From assembly GCF_000819685.1 (NCBI RefSeq), contig NZ_CDBR01000093.1, positions 81,388-145,387 of the forward strand: 64,000 bases of DNA. Direction: 5' to 3'. How positions within the stretch are numbered: position 1 is the first letter of the stretch; each line of letters begins with the position of its first letter. The position numbers and the translations under genes were made by a program. The notes beneath the pieces are model-generated. The model had not been told where the DNA came from, ran no database searches, and was given only the letters and a program-made list of their open reading frames with translations. The DNA comes from Aeromonas allosaccharophila. Lineage in GTDB: Bacteria > Pseudomonadota > Gammaproteobacteria > Enterobacterales > Aeromonadaceae. This document shows, in pieces, positions 8,643 to 18,074 of this stretch.

Positions 8643-9188
8643 TCACTGGGCTACGGTCAAACGTACCGACTGCACATTGATGGGGGTCGGGGCCGAGAGC
8701 GCCAGAAAATTGGGGTGCTTGGGGTCTGCCGTGAGCGAGTCGCCGGGCAGACTGAGACGGATTTCGTTGATACCCGCCTTGGCCAGTTTCACCGTGGTGG
8801 TGAAGTCGTGACCCAGCGCCACTTTCAACAGGGCCCCGGCTTGCGGGCTGTTGATGCGGGCGTGTACGGTGAGCTGATCCGGATTGGCCGCCTGTTTGGG
8901 CAGCACGAAATAGAGACCGCCCTGACCGCTGAGCAGGGTGCCTTCATCGCTCGGCTTCTTGGCCCAGCCTTCGCTGGAGAGAAAGCGGCTCGGCTTGGTC
9001 AGATTGAGCTCGTTACCCGGCTGATAGGTCATGCTGGAGTTGTGTTCCCAGAAGCGGGTTTTGCCTTCCAGATAATAGAGTTTGTAGGCCAGGCTCACGT
9101 TGGGGTGAGCAGCCAGATAGAGGGTGTAAAGATAAAAACCGCTTAACGCCAGAATGGCAGTCAAAAAACCGAACTTTTTGTACGTCAT
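8643..9188 (-). CDS. Hypothetical membrane-anchored protein, first gene of the Gtr-like operon
   Basis: This 181-residue protein has one N-terminal span (FGFLTAILALSGFYLYTLYL) and a periplasmic beta-rich domain of ~150 residues that I do not recognise. The in-frame ATG at 9188 has an AGAGAGTG site and begins right before the span, so it is preferred over one 45 bases upstream. It lies 55 bases before gtrB on the same strand and probably belongs to the operon. A role in handling the periplasmic acceptor or sugar donor is a guess from position only. Confidence 0.7.
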   Translation of the reverse strand: MTYKKFGFLTAILALSGFYLYTLYLAAHPNVSLAYKLYYLEGKTRFWEHNSSMTYQPGNELNLTKPSRFLSSEGWAKKPSDEGTLLSGQGGLYFVLPKQAANPDQLTVHARINSPQAGALLKVALGHDFTTTVKLAKAGINEIRLSLPGDSLTADPKHPNFLALSAPTPINVQSVRLTVAQ

Positions 9189-9511
9189 ATCACTCTCTAC
9201 GCCTGACAGAATTGGTAGGCCGATGTCGCGCATATGCTAATCCAATTGCAAAAAAAGCATAGTGGATCACAAAAAAATATTTGGTCACATATTAACCCCT
9301 TTTTCCCTCTGTTCCAAATGTTGCTGTTTGCTGGTCAAACAAGGCTGGCGGGGCGCAAGTAGCCAGTGGCAAGGGGCGCTCCGGCAGGCAGTTTGGCAGA
9401 TAGAGATACATTGCTGCGTCATTTTCTAGCGGATGCGATAGTCCGCTGGCCTCTATCGCCATTTTGCAGGGGGCGATTTATGATGACTCACCTTTTCGTC
9501 AAGGATGACCT
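9189..9511. other. Divergent intergenic region
   Basis: These 323 bases lie between the divergent hypothetical protein (start 9188, minus) and the solute-binding protein (start 9512, plus). The part near 9240-9310 is AT-rich and probably holds promoters for both. I see no convincing ORF, repeat or known operator. Confidence 0.5.
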
Positions 9512-10276
9512 ATGAAGTGGCTCTCCCTCTCTCTGCTGTTTGGATTATGGGCGCCAATGGCCTTTGCCAAGGCGCTTTGCCCCGAGCCCATTCAGGTCGG
9601 TTACGATAACTGGCCCCCTTACCATTACTATGAGGCTGACTCACCGCAACAGGTGCGCGGTTATGCCGTCGAGGTGCTGACGGCCGTGCTCACCGCCATG
9701 CACTGCAAGGTCAACTATGTGGAGCTGCCCTGGAAGCGGGTACTGCATGAGATGGAGTTCGGCGAGATAGACATGGCAATGGAGGCAAACATCAACGATG
9801 AGCGCGCCCGTTATGCCTGGTTTTCCGACTCCTACAACCCGGGACGCACCTTGCTGTGGGTCAGCAAGGGCAGCCACTATCCCGAGCAGGATCTGGCGAG
9901 CTGGCTGGCCAAGGGGTACTCCCTCGGCGTCACCAAAGAGTACTTTTATGGGGATGAGGTGATGTCGCTGCTCGGCCGATATGCCAAACAGGTGAGTGCG
10001 GTAAGCGACAAGCAGAATTACGAGAAGCTGGCCCGCGGGCGCATCGACGGTTTCCTCGGCGACATGCTGGCGACACCCAGCGCCCTTAACAAGGAGGGGC
10101 TGAGTAGTCAGTTTGTTGCTCATCCCATGGTGGTGTATGAATCGCCGAGCTTTTTCATGTTTAGCAAGCGCAGTTTTTCGCCGCAGTTCTTGCAACAATT
10201 CAACCAGAGGTTAGCCGCGTTCAAGGAGACGGATGCCTATGACATTATCTGGCAACGTTATGGCCCCGGGCGCTAG
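9512..10276 (+). CDS. Periplasmic solute-binding protein, family 3 (orphan)
   Basis: This 254-residue protein has a cleavable signal (MKWLSLSLLFGLWAPMAFA) and the SBP_bac_3 fold, seen in the start IQVGYDNWPPYHYYE, a central PWKRVLHEMEFGEIDMAM and the repeating two-lobe pattern. Such proteins bind amino acids or other small polar solutes. No ABC permease or ATPase gene is nearby, so it either works with a remote transporter or senses a ligand. A strong AAGGATG site precedes the ATG. Confidence 0.85.
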   Translation: MKWLSLSLLFGLWAPMAFAKALCPEPIQVGYDNWPPYHYYEADSPQQVRGYAVEVLTAVLTAMHCKVNYVELPWKRVLHEMEFGEIDMAMEANINDERARYAWFSDSYNPGRTLLWVSKGSHYPEQDLASWLAKGYSLGVTKEYFYGDEVMSLLGRYAKQVSAVSDKQNYEKLARGRIDGFLGDMLATPSALNKEGLSSQFVAHPMVVYESPSFFMFSKRSFSPQFLQQFNQRLAAFKETDAYDIIWQRYGPGR

Positions 10277-10368
10277 CAAAGTATTGGCCGTTCACGCATC
10301 ATGAGCGGCCTGAGCATCGGGTCTGCCGGTCAGGCCTGACAGAGTGAACAAACCGTTTTGAGGTATTC

Positions 10369-11853
10369 ATGGGGATGAAGTATTGGCTGGCTCTTGCCAA
10401 TCTGGTGTGGCTGGGATGTTTGCCCGCCGGCGCGGTACATGCGACCGAAGCACAAGTAGTGGTGGCGGCCAGTGAAACCGGGCATGACTGGTATCAGGGC
10501 CGTCGGGCCGAACAGGCCCGTGTCGAGCTGGAGCAGCAGTTGCAAGAGGCTGTGCTGGCTCAGCTGCACCCCGATTTTTTCACCTTGTGGAAGCGCCTGC
10601 AGGCCGCCCCTGCCGCCAAGCGTGGCGCCATCTATGATGACATTTTTGCCAAGCTGAGCCGTTTCCAGCATGCCTGGCGGGGGATGGATCTGGTCTCTCG
10701 CGAGCAGATGAAGACCCTCAAGCTCGATTTGAATCGCCCTGTGGTGACCAAGCCCGGCAGTGATGACCTGCTCACCCAGGTGAAATCCCTGCGCCCCCAG
10801 GTGGCGGAATACGAGGCGGTGCGGGCCAAAGTGCACAAGCTGCTGGCGATGCCGATGGCCAGCAAGTGGCCGACCCTTGATATGCCGACCCTGCGGGCCG
10901 GAGAGAGCGCCGCCGAGCTTGGCCAGATCCGCGCCATGCTCAACGAGCTGGGCGACAGTGCCCCGAGCCATGGTGATCTGATTTACGATGGCGATACCGA
11001 GCAGGCCATCAAACAGTTCCAGCGTCGTCATGGCCTTACCGCTGATGGCATCATCGGCCGTCAGACTCGCTCCTGGCTCAATACCGGCCCGCAAGTGCGC
11101 GCCAGCCTGCTGCTGCGCAACCTGTGGCGTCGCGATCTGGTGGATCAGCTCGCCGCTGGCCGCTACGTGCTGGTCAATATTCCCGACTACCGCCTGAGTG
11201 TGGTGGAGTCCGGCAACGAGGTGTTCACCAGCCGGGTCATCGTCGGCAAGGAGCAGCGGGCCACCCCCATTCTGGCCAGCGAAATTCGCTCCATCGTGCT
11301 CAACCCCTCCTGGCATGTGCCGCGCTCGATCCTGAGCAAGGACATTCTGCCCAAGCTCGGCCGTGATCCTGCCTACCTCAATCGTGAGCAGTTCGAGGTG
11401 ATCGACAGCGAGGGTAACCCGGTGCAGTTCACCGAAGAGGGTTGGCATCAGGCGCTGGCCGCCGGTTTCCCCTATCGCCTGCGGCAAAAACCGGGTGATC
11501 ACAATGCCCTGGGGCGCTACAAGTTCTACCTGCCCAACAATGACGCCATCTATCTGCACTCCACTCCGCGCAAGGCGCTGTTCGAGCAGGGGGCGCGCGC
11601 CTTCAGTTCGGGCTGCATCCGGGTGGAACATGCGGACGATCTGGCCGAGCTGTTGCTGGCCGATTCCCGCTATCAGCCGGACAAGGTGGCCAATATCCTC
11701 AAGGAGAGCCAGACCAAATGGTTGCCGCTCACCACGCCGATCCCGGTCTTTACCGTCTACTGGAGCAGCTGGATCGACGAAAATGGTCGCCAGCAACTGC
11801 GCAACGACATCTACGGATTTGATCGGGTCAGCTTCCAGAGCCGCCTGCTGTGA
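10369..11853 (+). CDS. ldtD: L,D-transpeptidase, YcbB/LdtD type
   Basis: This 494-residue periplasmic enzyme forms 3-3 (mDAP-mDAP) crosslinks in peptidoglycan. A signal peptide (to ~25) is followed by an N-terminal scaffold, a peptidoglycan-binding helical domain (about 185-227; YDGDTEQAIKQFQRRHGL then DGIIG) and a YkuD catalytic domain from about 250. The catalytic set is His397 in YLHSTP and Cys416 in SSGCIRV. It is shorter than the 615-residue E. coli LdtD but has the same order of domains. It is followed by mepK, as in E. coli (ycbB-ycbK), so the maker and cutter of 3-3 links sit together. Confidence 0.92.
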   Translation: MGMKYWLALANLVWLGCLPAGAVHATEAQVVVAASETGHDWYQGRRAEQARVELEQQLQEAVLAQLHPDFFTLWKRLQAAPAAKRGAIYDDIFAKLSRFQHAWRGMDLVSREQMKTLKLDLNRPVVTKPGSDDLLTQVKSLRPQVAEYEAVRAKVHKLLAMPMASKWPTLDMPTLRAGESAAELGQIRAMLNELGDSAPSHGDLIYDGDTEQAIKQFQRRHGLTADGIIGRQTRSWLNTGPQVRASLLLRNLWRRDLVDQLAAGRYVLVNIPDYRLSVVESGNEVFTSRVIVGKEQRATPILASEIRSIVLNPSWHVPRSILSKDILPKLGRDPAYLNREQFEVIDSEGNPVQFTEEGWHQALAAGFPYRLRQKPGDHNALGRYKFYLPNNDAIYLHSTPRKALFEQGARAFSSGCIRVEHADDLAELLLADSRYQPDKVANILKESQTKWLPLTTPIPVFTVYWSSWIDENGRQQLRNDIYGFDRVSFQSRLL

Positions 11854-11869
11854 TCCCTGCCACAGAGTG

Positions 11870-11896
11870 AAAAGCCCGGCCTGTGCCGGGCTTTTC
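11870..11896 (+). terminator. Terminator after ldtD
   Basis: The hairpin AAAAGCCCGGC-ctgt-GCCGGGCTTTT lies 17 bases past the ldtD stop. It suggests that mepK has its own promoter in the 100 bases that follow. Confidence 0.85.
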
Positions 11897-12000
11897 TATG
11901 GGCGATTGAGGTTTGACAGGGCCCCCCGCCGGAGGGTAGTTTCAAGCGCCTGTATGACATTCACTCAGTGAGCTTATTCACCTTTTCGCTTGAATCTGCG

Positions 12001-12561
12001 ATGGACGAACCCCTTATGCTGGAACAAGAGATAAGTCGACGTCGCCTGTTGTTGGGAGCCGGTTGCCTGCTGGGCTGCTCGCTGATCTCCTTCCCTGCAC
12101 TGGCAAGCCGCAGTACCACCGGGCGTGAACTCAGTTTCTTCAATCTCAATACCGGCGAGCGGGTGCGCGCCAGCTATTGGGAGAACGGCCACTATCTGAG
12201 CGACGGATTGGCCGAGCTCAACCACATCTTCCGCGATTACCGGCGCAATGAAGTGTTCAACATCGACAAGAAGCTGTTTGATCAGCTATTCCTGTTGCAG
12301 CACAAGCTGGGTCGGCGCAGCGAAATCCAGCTGATCTCCGGCTATCGCGCCCCGGCCACCAATCGCCAGAAGCGTCACAAGAGCCGCGGCGTGGCCAAGC
12401 ACAGCTACCACACCCTCGGGCAGGCGGTGGATGTGCGGATCCCCGGCGTTCAGCTGGCCCATCTGCGCAAGGCGGCCCTCAATCTCAAGGTGGGTGGCGT
12501 CGGCTACTATCCCCGTGACAACTTTGTTCACCTCGATACTGGCCCGGTTCGCAGCTGGTAA
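12001..12561 (+). CDS. mepK: Murein DD-endopeptidase MepK (YcbK, DUF882/peptidase M15 fold)
   Basis: This ~186-residue protein matches E. coli YcbK/MepK along its length. It has a twin-arginine type signal (SRRRLLLGAGCLLGC), then LISGYRAP, the zinc-ligand segment SYHTLGQAVDVRI (His, Asp) and FVHLDTGPVRSW (His). MepK cleaves 3-3 crosslinks, which the upstream LdtD-like enzyme makes. The start is uncertain: GTG 11968, ATG 12001 and ATG 12016 are all in frame with weak ribosome sites. I chose 12001 for the E. coli-like leader length. Confidence 0.9.
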   Translation: MDEPLMLEQEISRRRLLLGAGCLLGCSLISFPALASRSTTGRELSFFNLNTGERVRASYWENGHYLSDGLAELNHIFRDYRRNEVFNIDKKLFDQLFLLQHKLGRRSEIQLISGYRAPATNRQKRHKSRGVAKHSYHTLGQAVDVRIPGVQLAHLRKAALNLKVGGVGYYPRDNFVHLDTGPVRSW

Positions 12562-12608
12562 AGGGGTTGGCAAGCTGCCAAGCTCTTCCCACCAGTGAGG
12601 AGATAGCG

Positions 12609-12860
12609 ATGAAAAAGATAGTGATTGGCGGCCTGATCGCCCTGTTGTTGACCGGTTGCAGCAAGCTCAACCGTGAAAATTACGACCAGTTGAAGATGGG
12701 GATGAGTTACGCCGAGGCCAGCACCATTCTGGGCAAGGCGGAGCGTTGTGATGATGCCTTGGGCACCACCAGCTGCCTCTGGGGCGGGGAAGGGAAGAAC
12801 ATCAAGATCCGCTTTATCGCCGACAAGGCGACCTTCTTCAGCTCGGAAGGGATTAACTGA
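12609..12860 (+). CDS. Small SmpA/BamE-like lipoprotein
   Basis: This 83-residue lipoprotein has a short signal ending in the lipobox LLTGC. The mature part begins SKLNRENYDQLKMGMSYAEA and continues ILGKAERCDDALGTTSCLWG. The 'LKMGMSYAEVxxILG' pattern is typical of small envelope lipoproteins of the BamE/SmpA-like fold. Two further Cys may form a disulfide. ATG 12609 has a strong TGAGGAG site. The function is unknown; it ends at a bidirectional terminator. Confidence 0.85.
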   Translation: MKKIVIGGLIALLLTGCSKLNRENYDQLKMGMSYAEASTILGKAERCDDALGTTSCLWGGEGKNIKIRFIADKATFFSSEGIN

Positions 12861-12877
12861 GTCGCAGACCGTCCATG

Positions 12878-12905
12878 AAAAAAGCGCCGCTCGGGCGCTT
12901 TTTTG
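12878..12905. terminator. Bidirectional terminator
   Basis: AAAAAAGCGCC-gctc-GGGCGCTTTTTT serves both the lipoprotein gene (plus) and the convergent TRIC-type gene (minus, stop at 12946). Confidence 0.88.
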
Positions 12906-12945
12906 TTGCTCGCAATCCAACCTGCCTCGCCAGAAGCTGGCGTAC

Positions 12946-13560
12946 TCAGTGGGTCGCGTACTGATAGTTGAAGGTGGGCAGTCCCCACTTGAAGCGTACC
13001 GCCAGCAGCCGCAGCACAAAGCCGATGCCGATGGCGCCGAAAGCCGCCCAGTCGTTAGGCAGGCCCTGATCCAGAGCCAGACAGTAGAGCGCGGCAGTGA
13101 TCAGCGAAATGGCGGCATAGAGCTCGCGGCGAAACACCAGCGGAATGCGCTGGCAGAGCAGATCCCGCAGCACCCCGCCGAAGGCCCCCGTCACCACTGC
13201 CATGATGCAGGCAATACCGGCACCGTGGCCCATATCCAGCGCACGGGCTGCACCGAAGATGGAGAAGACCACCAGACCCAGCGCATCAAGCGCCATGAAC
13301 AGCTTGCCGAGATAGCGCATCAGGGGAGCGGAAACCACCCCCGCCATCGCAGCGGCGGCAACCAGCAGCACATATTCCGGATGCTCAATCCAGAGCAGCG
13401 GATAGTGGCCCAGCAACACATCGCGAATGGTACCGCCACCGATGGCCGTCGCCGAGGCGATGATCACCACCCCAAACAGATCCATCCGTCGCCGACCCGC
13501 GGCCAGCGCGCCGGTCATCCCTTCGGCCACCAGGCCCACCAAGAAGAGTGCATGTAACAT
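12946..13560 (-). CDS. TRIC-type cation channel family protein (UPF0126, YicG/YadS-like)
   Basis: This 204-residue inner-membrane protein has about seven spans in two similar halves. Each half carries the family Gly-rich motif: [11 protein letters not shown] (~43-53) and [11 protein letters not shown] (~128-138). Bacterial members are homotrimeric channels related to eukaryotic TRIC channels; the E. coli relatives are YicG and YadS. The transported ion here is not known. It stands alone between two terminators. Confidence 0.9.
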   Translation of the reverse strand: MLHALFLVGLVAEGMTGALAAGRRRMDLFGVVIIASATAIGGGTIRDVLLGHYPLLWIEHPEYVLLVAAAAMAGVVSAPLMRYLGKLFMALDALGLVVFSIFGAARALDMGHGAGIACIMAVVTGAFGGVLRDLLCQRIPLVFRRELYAAISLITAALYCLALDQGLPNDWAAFGAIGIGFVLRLLAVRFKWGLPTFNYQYATH

Positions 13561-13660
13561 GAGATATCCCAGGGAGCGAGAAAGGCCCGCATCCTACCAA
13601 CTCGTGTCATATGGGACAAGCGTTCGAATACATGCATTAATTTAATTCATGCTAAATGCG

Positions 13661-13688
13661 AAAAAGGCACCGTTTCGGGTGCCTTTTT
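13661..13688. terminator. Terminator after cysZ
   Basis: AAAAAGGCAC-cgtttcgg-GTGCCTTTTT lies 19 bases past the cysZ stop (minus strand). It can also stop plus-strand transcripts. Confidence 0.85.
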
Positions 13689-13706
13689 CTAATCAATGTT
13701 CAAGGA

Positions 13707-14471
13707 TTAGCGTCCCAACTGCTGCTGCCGGTAGTGATCGACCCACATGGCGGTGGCGCCACAGATGGCGACCGGCATCACAAAGAGGTTCACCACCGGA
13801 ATGGCGGAGAAGAGGGTGACCAGGGCGCCGAAGCTCAGGCACTTGCCACGGCGCTGCTTCAAGGCATCGCGCATGGTGATGAAGCTTATCTTGTGGTTGT
13901 CGAACGGATAGTCGATGTACTGGATCGCCATCATCCAGGCGCTGAACAGGAACCAGAGCACCGGCGCCAGGGTCTGGCCTACCACCGGGATCAGGAACAG
14001 GATCAGGCAGCCGATAGCCTTGGGCAGGTAATACTTCAGCTTGGTCCATTCGCGGCCGAAGGTGCGCGGCACATCCTTGACGATATCCAGCATGCCGCTG
14101 TCATTGGCGGGTTGGCCGGTGAGGATCTGCTCCACTTTCTCCGCCAGCAGGCCGTTGAAGGGGGCGGCTACCCAGTTGGCGACCGAGCTGAAGATAAAGG
14201 AGAAGACCACCAGGATGGTGATGAGGGCGATGGGCCACAGCAGGTAATCCAGCCAGTCGAGCCAGGCGGGGATCTGCTGATGGAGCCAGGCGAACAGGCC
14301 GTCGAGCTGCAGCAGCAGGGCATAGAAGGCCCCGGCGAACAGCACGAAGTTGACCAGCAGGGGGATCAGCACAAAGGTGCGGATGCCCGGTTGGCGAATA
14401 AGGGAAAACCCGCGCAGGAAGTAGTCTGCACCGCTGATTGAATCTTTGACCATATGGGGTGATTGGCTCAT
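13707..14471 (-). CDS. cysZ: Sulfate transporter CysZ
   Basis: This 254-residue inner-membrane protein matches the CysZ family. Features are the N-terminal [20 protein letters not shown], hydrophobic helices, and the central [16 protein letters not shown] with a TG repeat. CysZ brings sulfate into the cytoplasm for cysteine synthesis. An upstream in-frame ATG would add 12 residues, but ATG 14471 has GGAGC and gives the usual MSQSP-like start. It is divergent from smc; the cysZ-smc-zipA-ligA order is shared with several gammaproteobacteria. Confidence 0.93.
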   Translation of the reverse strand: MSQSPHMVKDSISGADYFLRGFSLIRQPGIRTFVLIPLLVNFVLFAGAFYALLLQLDGLFAWLHQQIPAWLDWLDYLLWPIALITILVVFSFIFSSVANWVAAPFNGLLAEKVEQILTGQPANDSGMLDIVKDVPRTFGREWTKLKYYLPKAIGCLILFLIPVVGQTLAPVLWFLFSAWMMAIQYIDYPFDNHKISFITMRDALKQRRGKCLSFGALVTLFSAIPVVNLFVMPVAICGATAMWVDHYRQQQLGR

Positions 14472-14503
14472 GTGAGCTCCATCTATGCATGGGAGAACTG
14501 CCA

Positions 14504-14664
14504 GCATATTACAAACAAGCCTTTGATTTGGTAAAGTCGCCGACTATTCCTTATTTCGTGCCGTGGCGACTGAACATCGGGCATGAATGGGGATGATGCC
14601 TGCATATTACAAACAAAGCCGGGTCTGGATTTGGTAAAGTCACCTGCCCGCCTCCTCTTTATTT
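14504..14664 (+). repeat. Imperfect direct repeat in the cysZ-smc promoter region
   Basis: GCATATTACAAACAA followed by GATTTGGTAAAGTC occurs at 14504-14538 and again at 14602-14642, 98 bases apart. Each copy is preceded by a CATG(C/A)ATGGG-like stretch and followed by a loosely matching CTTTATTT-type end. It looks like a duplicated upstream segment, possibly with two promoters or two binding sites for smc. The copies differ by small indels. Confidence 0.75.
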
Positions 14665-14684
14665 AGCCACTGATACAGGTCGCC

Positions 14685-17600
14685 ATGCGTCTGAAACTGA
14701 TCAAACTCGCCGGCTTCAAGTCGTTCGTCGAGCCGACCCGCATCGAACTGTCGGCAGATATGACTGCCGTGGTGGGCCCCAATGGCTGTGGCAAATCCAA
14801 CGTCATCGACGCGGTGCGCTGGGTGCTGGGGGAGAGCTCCGCCCGCCATCTGCGCGGCGAGAATATGACCGATGTCATCTTCAATGGCTCCATCAACCGC
14901 AGTGCGCACGGTCGCGCCTCGGTGGAGCTGGTGTTCGACAATCCCCACAACCGGGTGCCCGGCGAGTTTGGCCGCTTTACCGAGATCTCGGTGCGCCGCG
15001 AAGTGCTGCGCGATGGCACCAACTACTATCAGATCAATGGCCAGAAGTGCCGCCGCAAGGATGTCACCGATCTCTTCCTCGGTACCGGTCTGGGCCCCCG
15101 CAGCTACGCCATCATCGAGCAGGGCACCGTCAGCCGACTGGTGGAGTCGCGCCCGGCCGATCTCAAACTCTTTATGGAAGAGGCGGCCGGGGTCTCCCGT
15201 TACAAGGAGCGGCGCCGCGAGACCGAGCAGCGCATTCGCCATACCCAGGAGAATCTGGAGCGCCTCGGCGATATTCGCGGCGAGCTGGGATCGCGCCTCG
15301 ACCACCTCAAAGCCCAGGCCGAGACCGCCGAGCGCTACAAACAGCTCAAGAGTCGTTCGCGCGCCGCCCGCGCCGAGCTGATTGGCTCCGAATTGTGGGC
15401 GCTGGAGACGCGCCTTGGCGAGGCCAAAACCGAACTGGCGCAGGCCGAGCAGGCGCTGGCGGCGCTCGATGCCAAGCGCACCGCCGATGAGGGGCGCCAC
15501 GTCACCCTGTCGGTCGCCAGACAAGAGGCGCAAGCCGAGCAGGCGAGCCGCCAGCAACAGATTTTTCTCGGCGGCCAGGCCATCGCCCGTCTCGAACAGC
15601 AACAGCTGCACCAGAGTGAACTGGGGCGCGACTGGCAGGTCCGTGCTCAGGCGCTGGGCGAGCGGATTGCTACCCGCAAGGCGCAGCTTGCCAGCCAGCA
15701 GGATCAACTGACCGAAGGGGTATTACGCGCCGAGCAGGAGAGCGCCCGGCTGGAGCAGTGTGAGCAGTTGCTCACCGAGCAGCAGGAGGCCCGCCAGCAT
15801 GCCAGCGAGGGGGTGGAGCAGGCCCGTCTGCGCCAGCAGCAGTGGCAACAACAATTGGCCGGGTTGCAGGGGCAGCTCAACCAGACCCGCACCCGCTTGG
15901 GTGGCCTGCAGGAGCTGCAAGCCAAGACCCGGTTGGCCCGTCTCAAACTGGAAGATGAACGCGCTGGCCCCCTCGGCGCAGAGGCTGACGATCTGCAACC
16001 GACTCTCGATGCACTCAGTTGTGAGCTGGAGCTGACGCGGGCTGCCACCGGCGAGCTGACCGAACAGCTGGCACTGGCGGTCGACGCCCATGAACAACTC
16101 AAGCAGCAGCATGGCCAGCAGCTGAGCCTGCAGCGGGAGTTGGAGGCGCGGCTGGCGACGCTGGATCAGATCCTCGGGGAGCAGATGGAGGGGGCGACCT
16201 TGGCCGATCGGCTGCACGTTGCCTCCGAATGGGCTCCGGCGCTCGATAAGGTGCTCGGCCGCTGGCTCACCGCAACTCTGGCGGACGAGTGCAATCTGGC
16301 GCAAGAGGGACTCTGGATTGGCCCGGCGCAACCGGCGGTTGCCGGTACCCTGGCGGCGCAACTGGGCGGCGAGCACATTCCCGCCTTCCTCAATGCGATC
16401 TGGCTGGTCGATAGCAGGGAGGCGGCATTGGCCCGCCAGCCAAGCCTTGCTGCCGGTGAGTCGGTACTGACCCCTGCTGGCGACTGGCTGGGGCCAAACT
16501 GGGCAGATCTGGGGCATGGCGCGGCGCTCGGCACCATGGCGCTGCTCGGTGAGCGTGAGCGGTTGCATACCGAGCAGGAGAAGGTTGCCGCGGGGCTGGC
16601 ACAGCTGAACGAGCAAGTTGTTGCAGCCGATGCCCGGCGCGCCCAGCTTGCCAGCGCGCAGGAGTTGTCGCAGCGAACCTTGCGCGAGCAGGAGCAGAAA
16701 TGGCAACAATTGCGCGAAGCCTGGAGCCTGCAGCAGGGTCAGCGGCAGGAGCGGTTGCAGCGGCTCGGTCAGCTCGGTGAAGAGCTGATCCGGCTCGATC
16801 AGGAGCAGGCCGAAGAGGCAGAGCGGCTGGCCAATGCCCGTGAGCAACTGGAACTCGATGAGGCGCGCCTTGCCGAGTTGCAGGAGCAGGGTGAGCCGCT
16901 GACACAAGCGCTGCAGGTCGCTCAGGATCGGCTGACCCGCTGCGAGCGGGCGGTCGAGGAGGCCCGTGTGCGCCGAGAGCAGCAGCAAGCAGCCTGCCAG
17001 CGTTTGCAACTGGAGCTGGGCAATCTGCGCCAACTCATTACCCTGGGTGAAGAGGAGCTGGCGAGACTTGGACTGGAGCTGGCCGGGCTGAAAGGGCCGG
17101 ATAGCGAGGCGGTGCCGGATCTGGCGCCCCTGCTGGCCGAGCAGCGCAATCTGGAGGCGCAGCAACTCGCCTGCCATCAACGATTGACCGAGCTGGAGCG
17201 CCAATTGAGCGAGCTGGATCAGGCCAGAAGTGCCGATCACAAGCAGCTGGTCGTATTGCAGGAGAAGCTGGCAACCCTGCGCCTTGAGCGCGAACGCAAC
17301 CTCACCCGTCGACAGGGGCTGCACGAGCAGTTCGAAGAGCTGGGGGTGAGGCTGGTGGATCTCGATCAGGCGGTGCTGATCGCCGCAGATCGCAGCAAAC
17401 TGCGGCAGGAGATCCAGACCCTGGAGGCGCAAGTGGAAGCGCTTGGCTCCATCAACCTGGCGGCGCTGGAGGAGTATGAAGAGGCGAAAACCCGCTCAAC
17501 CTATCTCGAAAATCAGTGTCAGGATCTCGAGCAAGCACTGGAAACCTTGAGCCAAGCCATTAAAAGAATTGATAAAGAGACACAAATACGGTTCCGGGAC

Positions 17601-18059
17601 ACTTTCGATAAGGTCAACGAAGATTTAAAATCCCTGTTTCCAAAAGTGTTCGGTGGGGGCAGTGCCTGGCTTGAGTTGACCTCCGATGATCTTTTGGAGG
17701 CCGGAGTGAGCATCATGGCGAGACCTCCGGGTAAGAAGAATGCTACCATTGCCCTGCTTTCCGGGGGGGAGAAGGCGTTAACCGCGCTTGCGCTGGTTTT
17801 TGCCATCTTCAGACTCAACCCAGCACCTTTTTGTCTGCTGGATGAGGTGGATGCACCGCTCGATGAAGTGAACGTCGGTCGCTTCTGTTCTCTTGTCAAA
17901 GAGATGTCGAGCACAGTACAGTTCGTTTACATCAGTCATAATAAGGTCTCCATGGAGATGGCTGAGCAGCTGGTTGGCGTCACGATGCAAGAGCCCGGGG
18001 TTTCTCGCATTGTGTCGGTCGATATCGGTGAAGCCGTCGCTTTGGCTGAGCAAAACTAG
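14685..18059 (+). CDS. smc: Chromosome segregation ATPase SMC
   Basis: This 1124-residue SMC protein compacts and separates chromosomes. The N-terminal head has Walker A GPNGCGKSN (31-39). Two long coiled coils (about 170-500 and 650-970, very rich in Glu, Gln, Leu and Ala) flank a hinge at about 505-640. The C-terminal head has the ABC signature LLSGGEKAL (~1024) and Walker B FCLLDEVDAPLD (~1048). It is of the bacterial SMC type, not MukB. zipA starts 15 bases after its stop, so the two are likely co-transcribed. Confidence 0.96.
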   Translation: MRLKLIKLAGFKSFVEPTRIELSADMTAVVGPNGCGKSNVIDAVRWVLGESSARHLRGENMTDVIFNGSINRSAHGRASVELVFDNPHNRVPGEFGRFTEISVRREVLRDGTNYYQINGQKCRRKDVTDLFLGTGLGPRSYAIIEQGTVSRLVESRPADLKLFMEEAAGVSRYKERRRETEQRIRHTQENLERLGDIRGELGSRLDHLKAQAETAERYKQLKSRSRAARAELIGSELWALETRLGEAKTELAQAEQALAALDAKRTADEGRHVTLSVARQEAQAEQASRQQQIFLGGQAIARLEQQQLHQSELGRDWQVRAQALGERIATRKAQLASQQDQLTEGVLRAEQESARLEQCEQLLTEQQEARQHASEGVEQARLRQQQWQQQLAGLQGQLNQTRTRLGGLQELQAKTRLARLKLEDERAGPLGAEADDLQPTLDALSCELELTRAATGELTEQLALAVDAHEQLKQQHGQQLSLQRELEARLATLDQILGEQMEGATLADRLHVASEWAPALDKVLGRWLTATLADECNLAQEGLWIGPAQPAVAGTLAAQLGGEHIPAFLNAIWLVDSREAALARQPSLAAGESVLTPAGDWLGPNWADLGHGAALGTMALLGERERLHTEQEKVAAGLAQLNEQVVAADARRAQLASAQELSQRTLREQEQKWQQLREAWSLQQGQRQERLQRLGQLGEELIRLDQEQAEEAERLANAREQLELDEARLAELQEQGEPLTQALQVAQDRLTRCERAVEEARVRREQQQAACQRLQLELGNLRQLITLGEEELARLGLELAGLKGPDSEAVPDLAPLLAEQRNLEAQQLACHQRLTELERQLSELDQARSADHKQLVVLQEKLATLRLERERNLTRRQGLHEQFEELGVRLVDLDQAVLIAADRSKLRQEIQTLEAQVEALGSINLAALEEYEEAKTRSTYLENQCQDLEQALETLSQAIKRIDKETQIRFRDTFDKVNEDLKSLFPKVFGGGSAWLELTSDDLLEAGVSIMARPPGKKNATIALLSGGEKALTALALVFAIFRLNPAPFCLLDEVDAPLDEVNVGRFCSLVKEMSSTVQFVYISHNKVSMEMAEQLVGVTMQEPGVSRIVSVDIGEAVALAEQN

Positions 18060-18074
18060 AAAGAGAAGCAGCTA

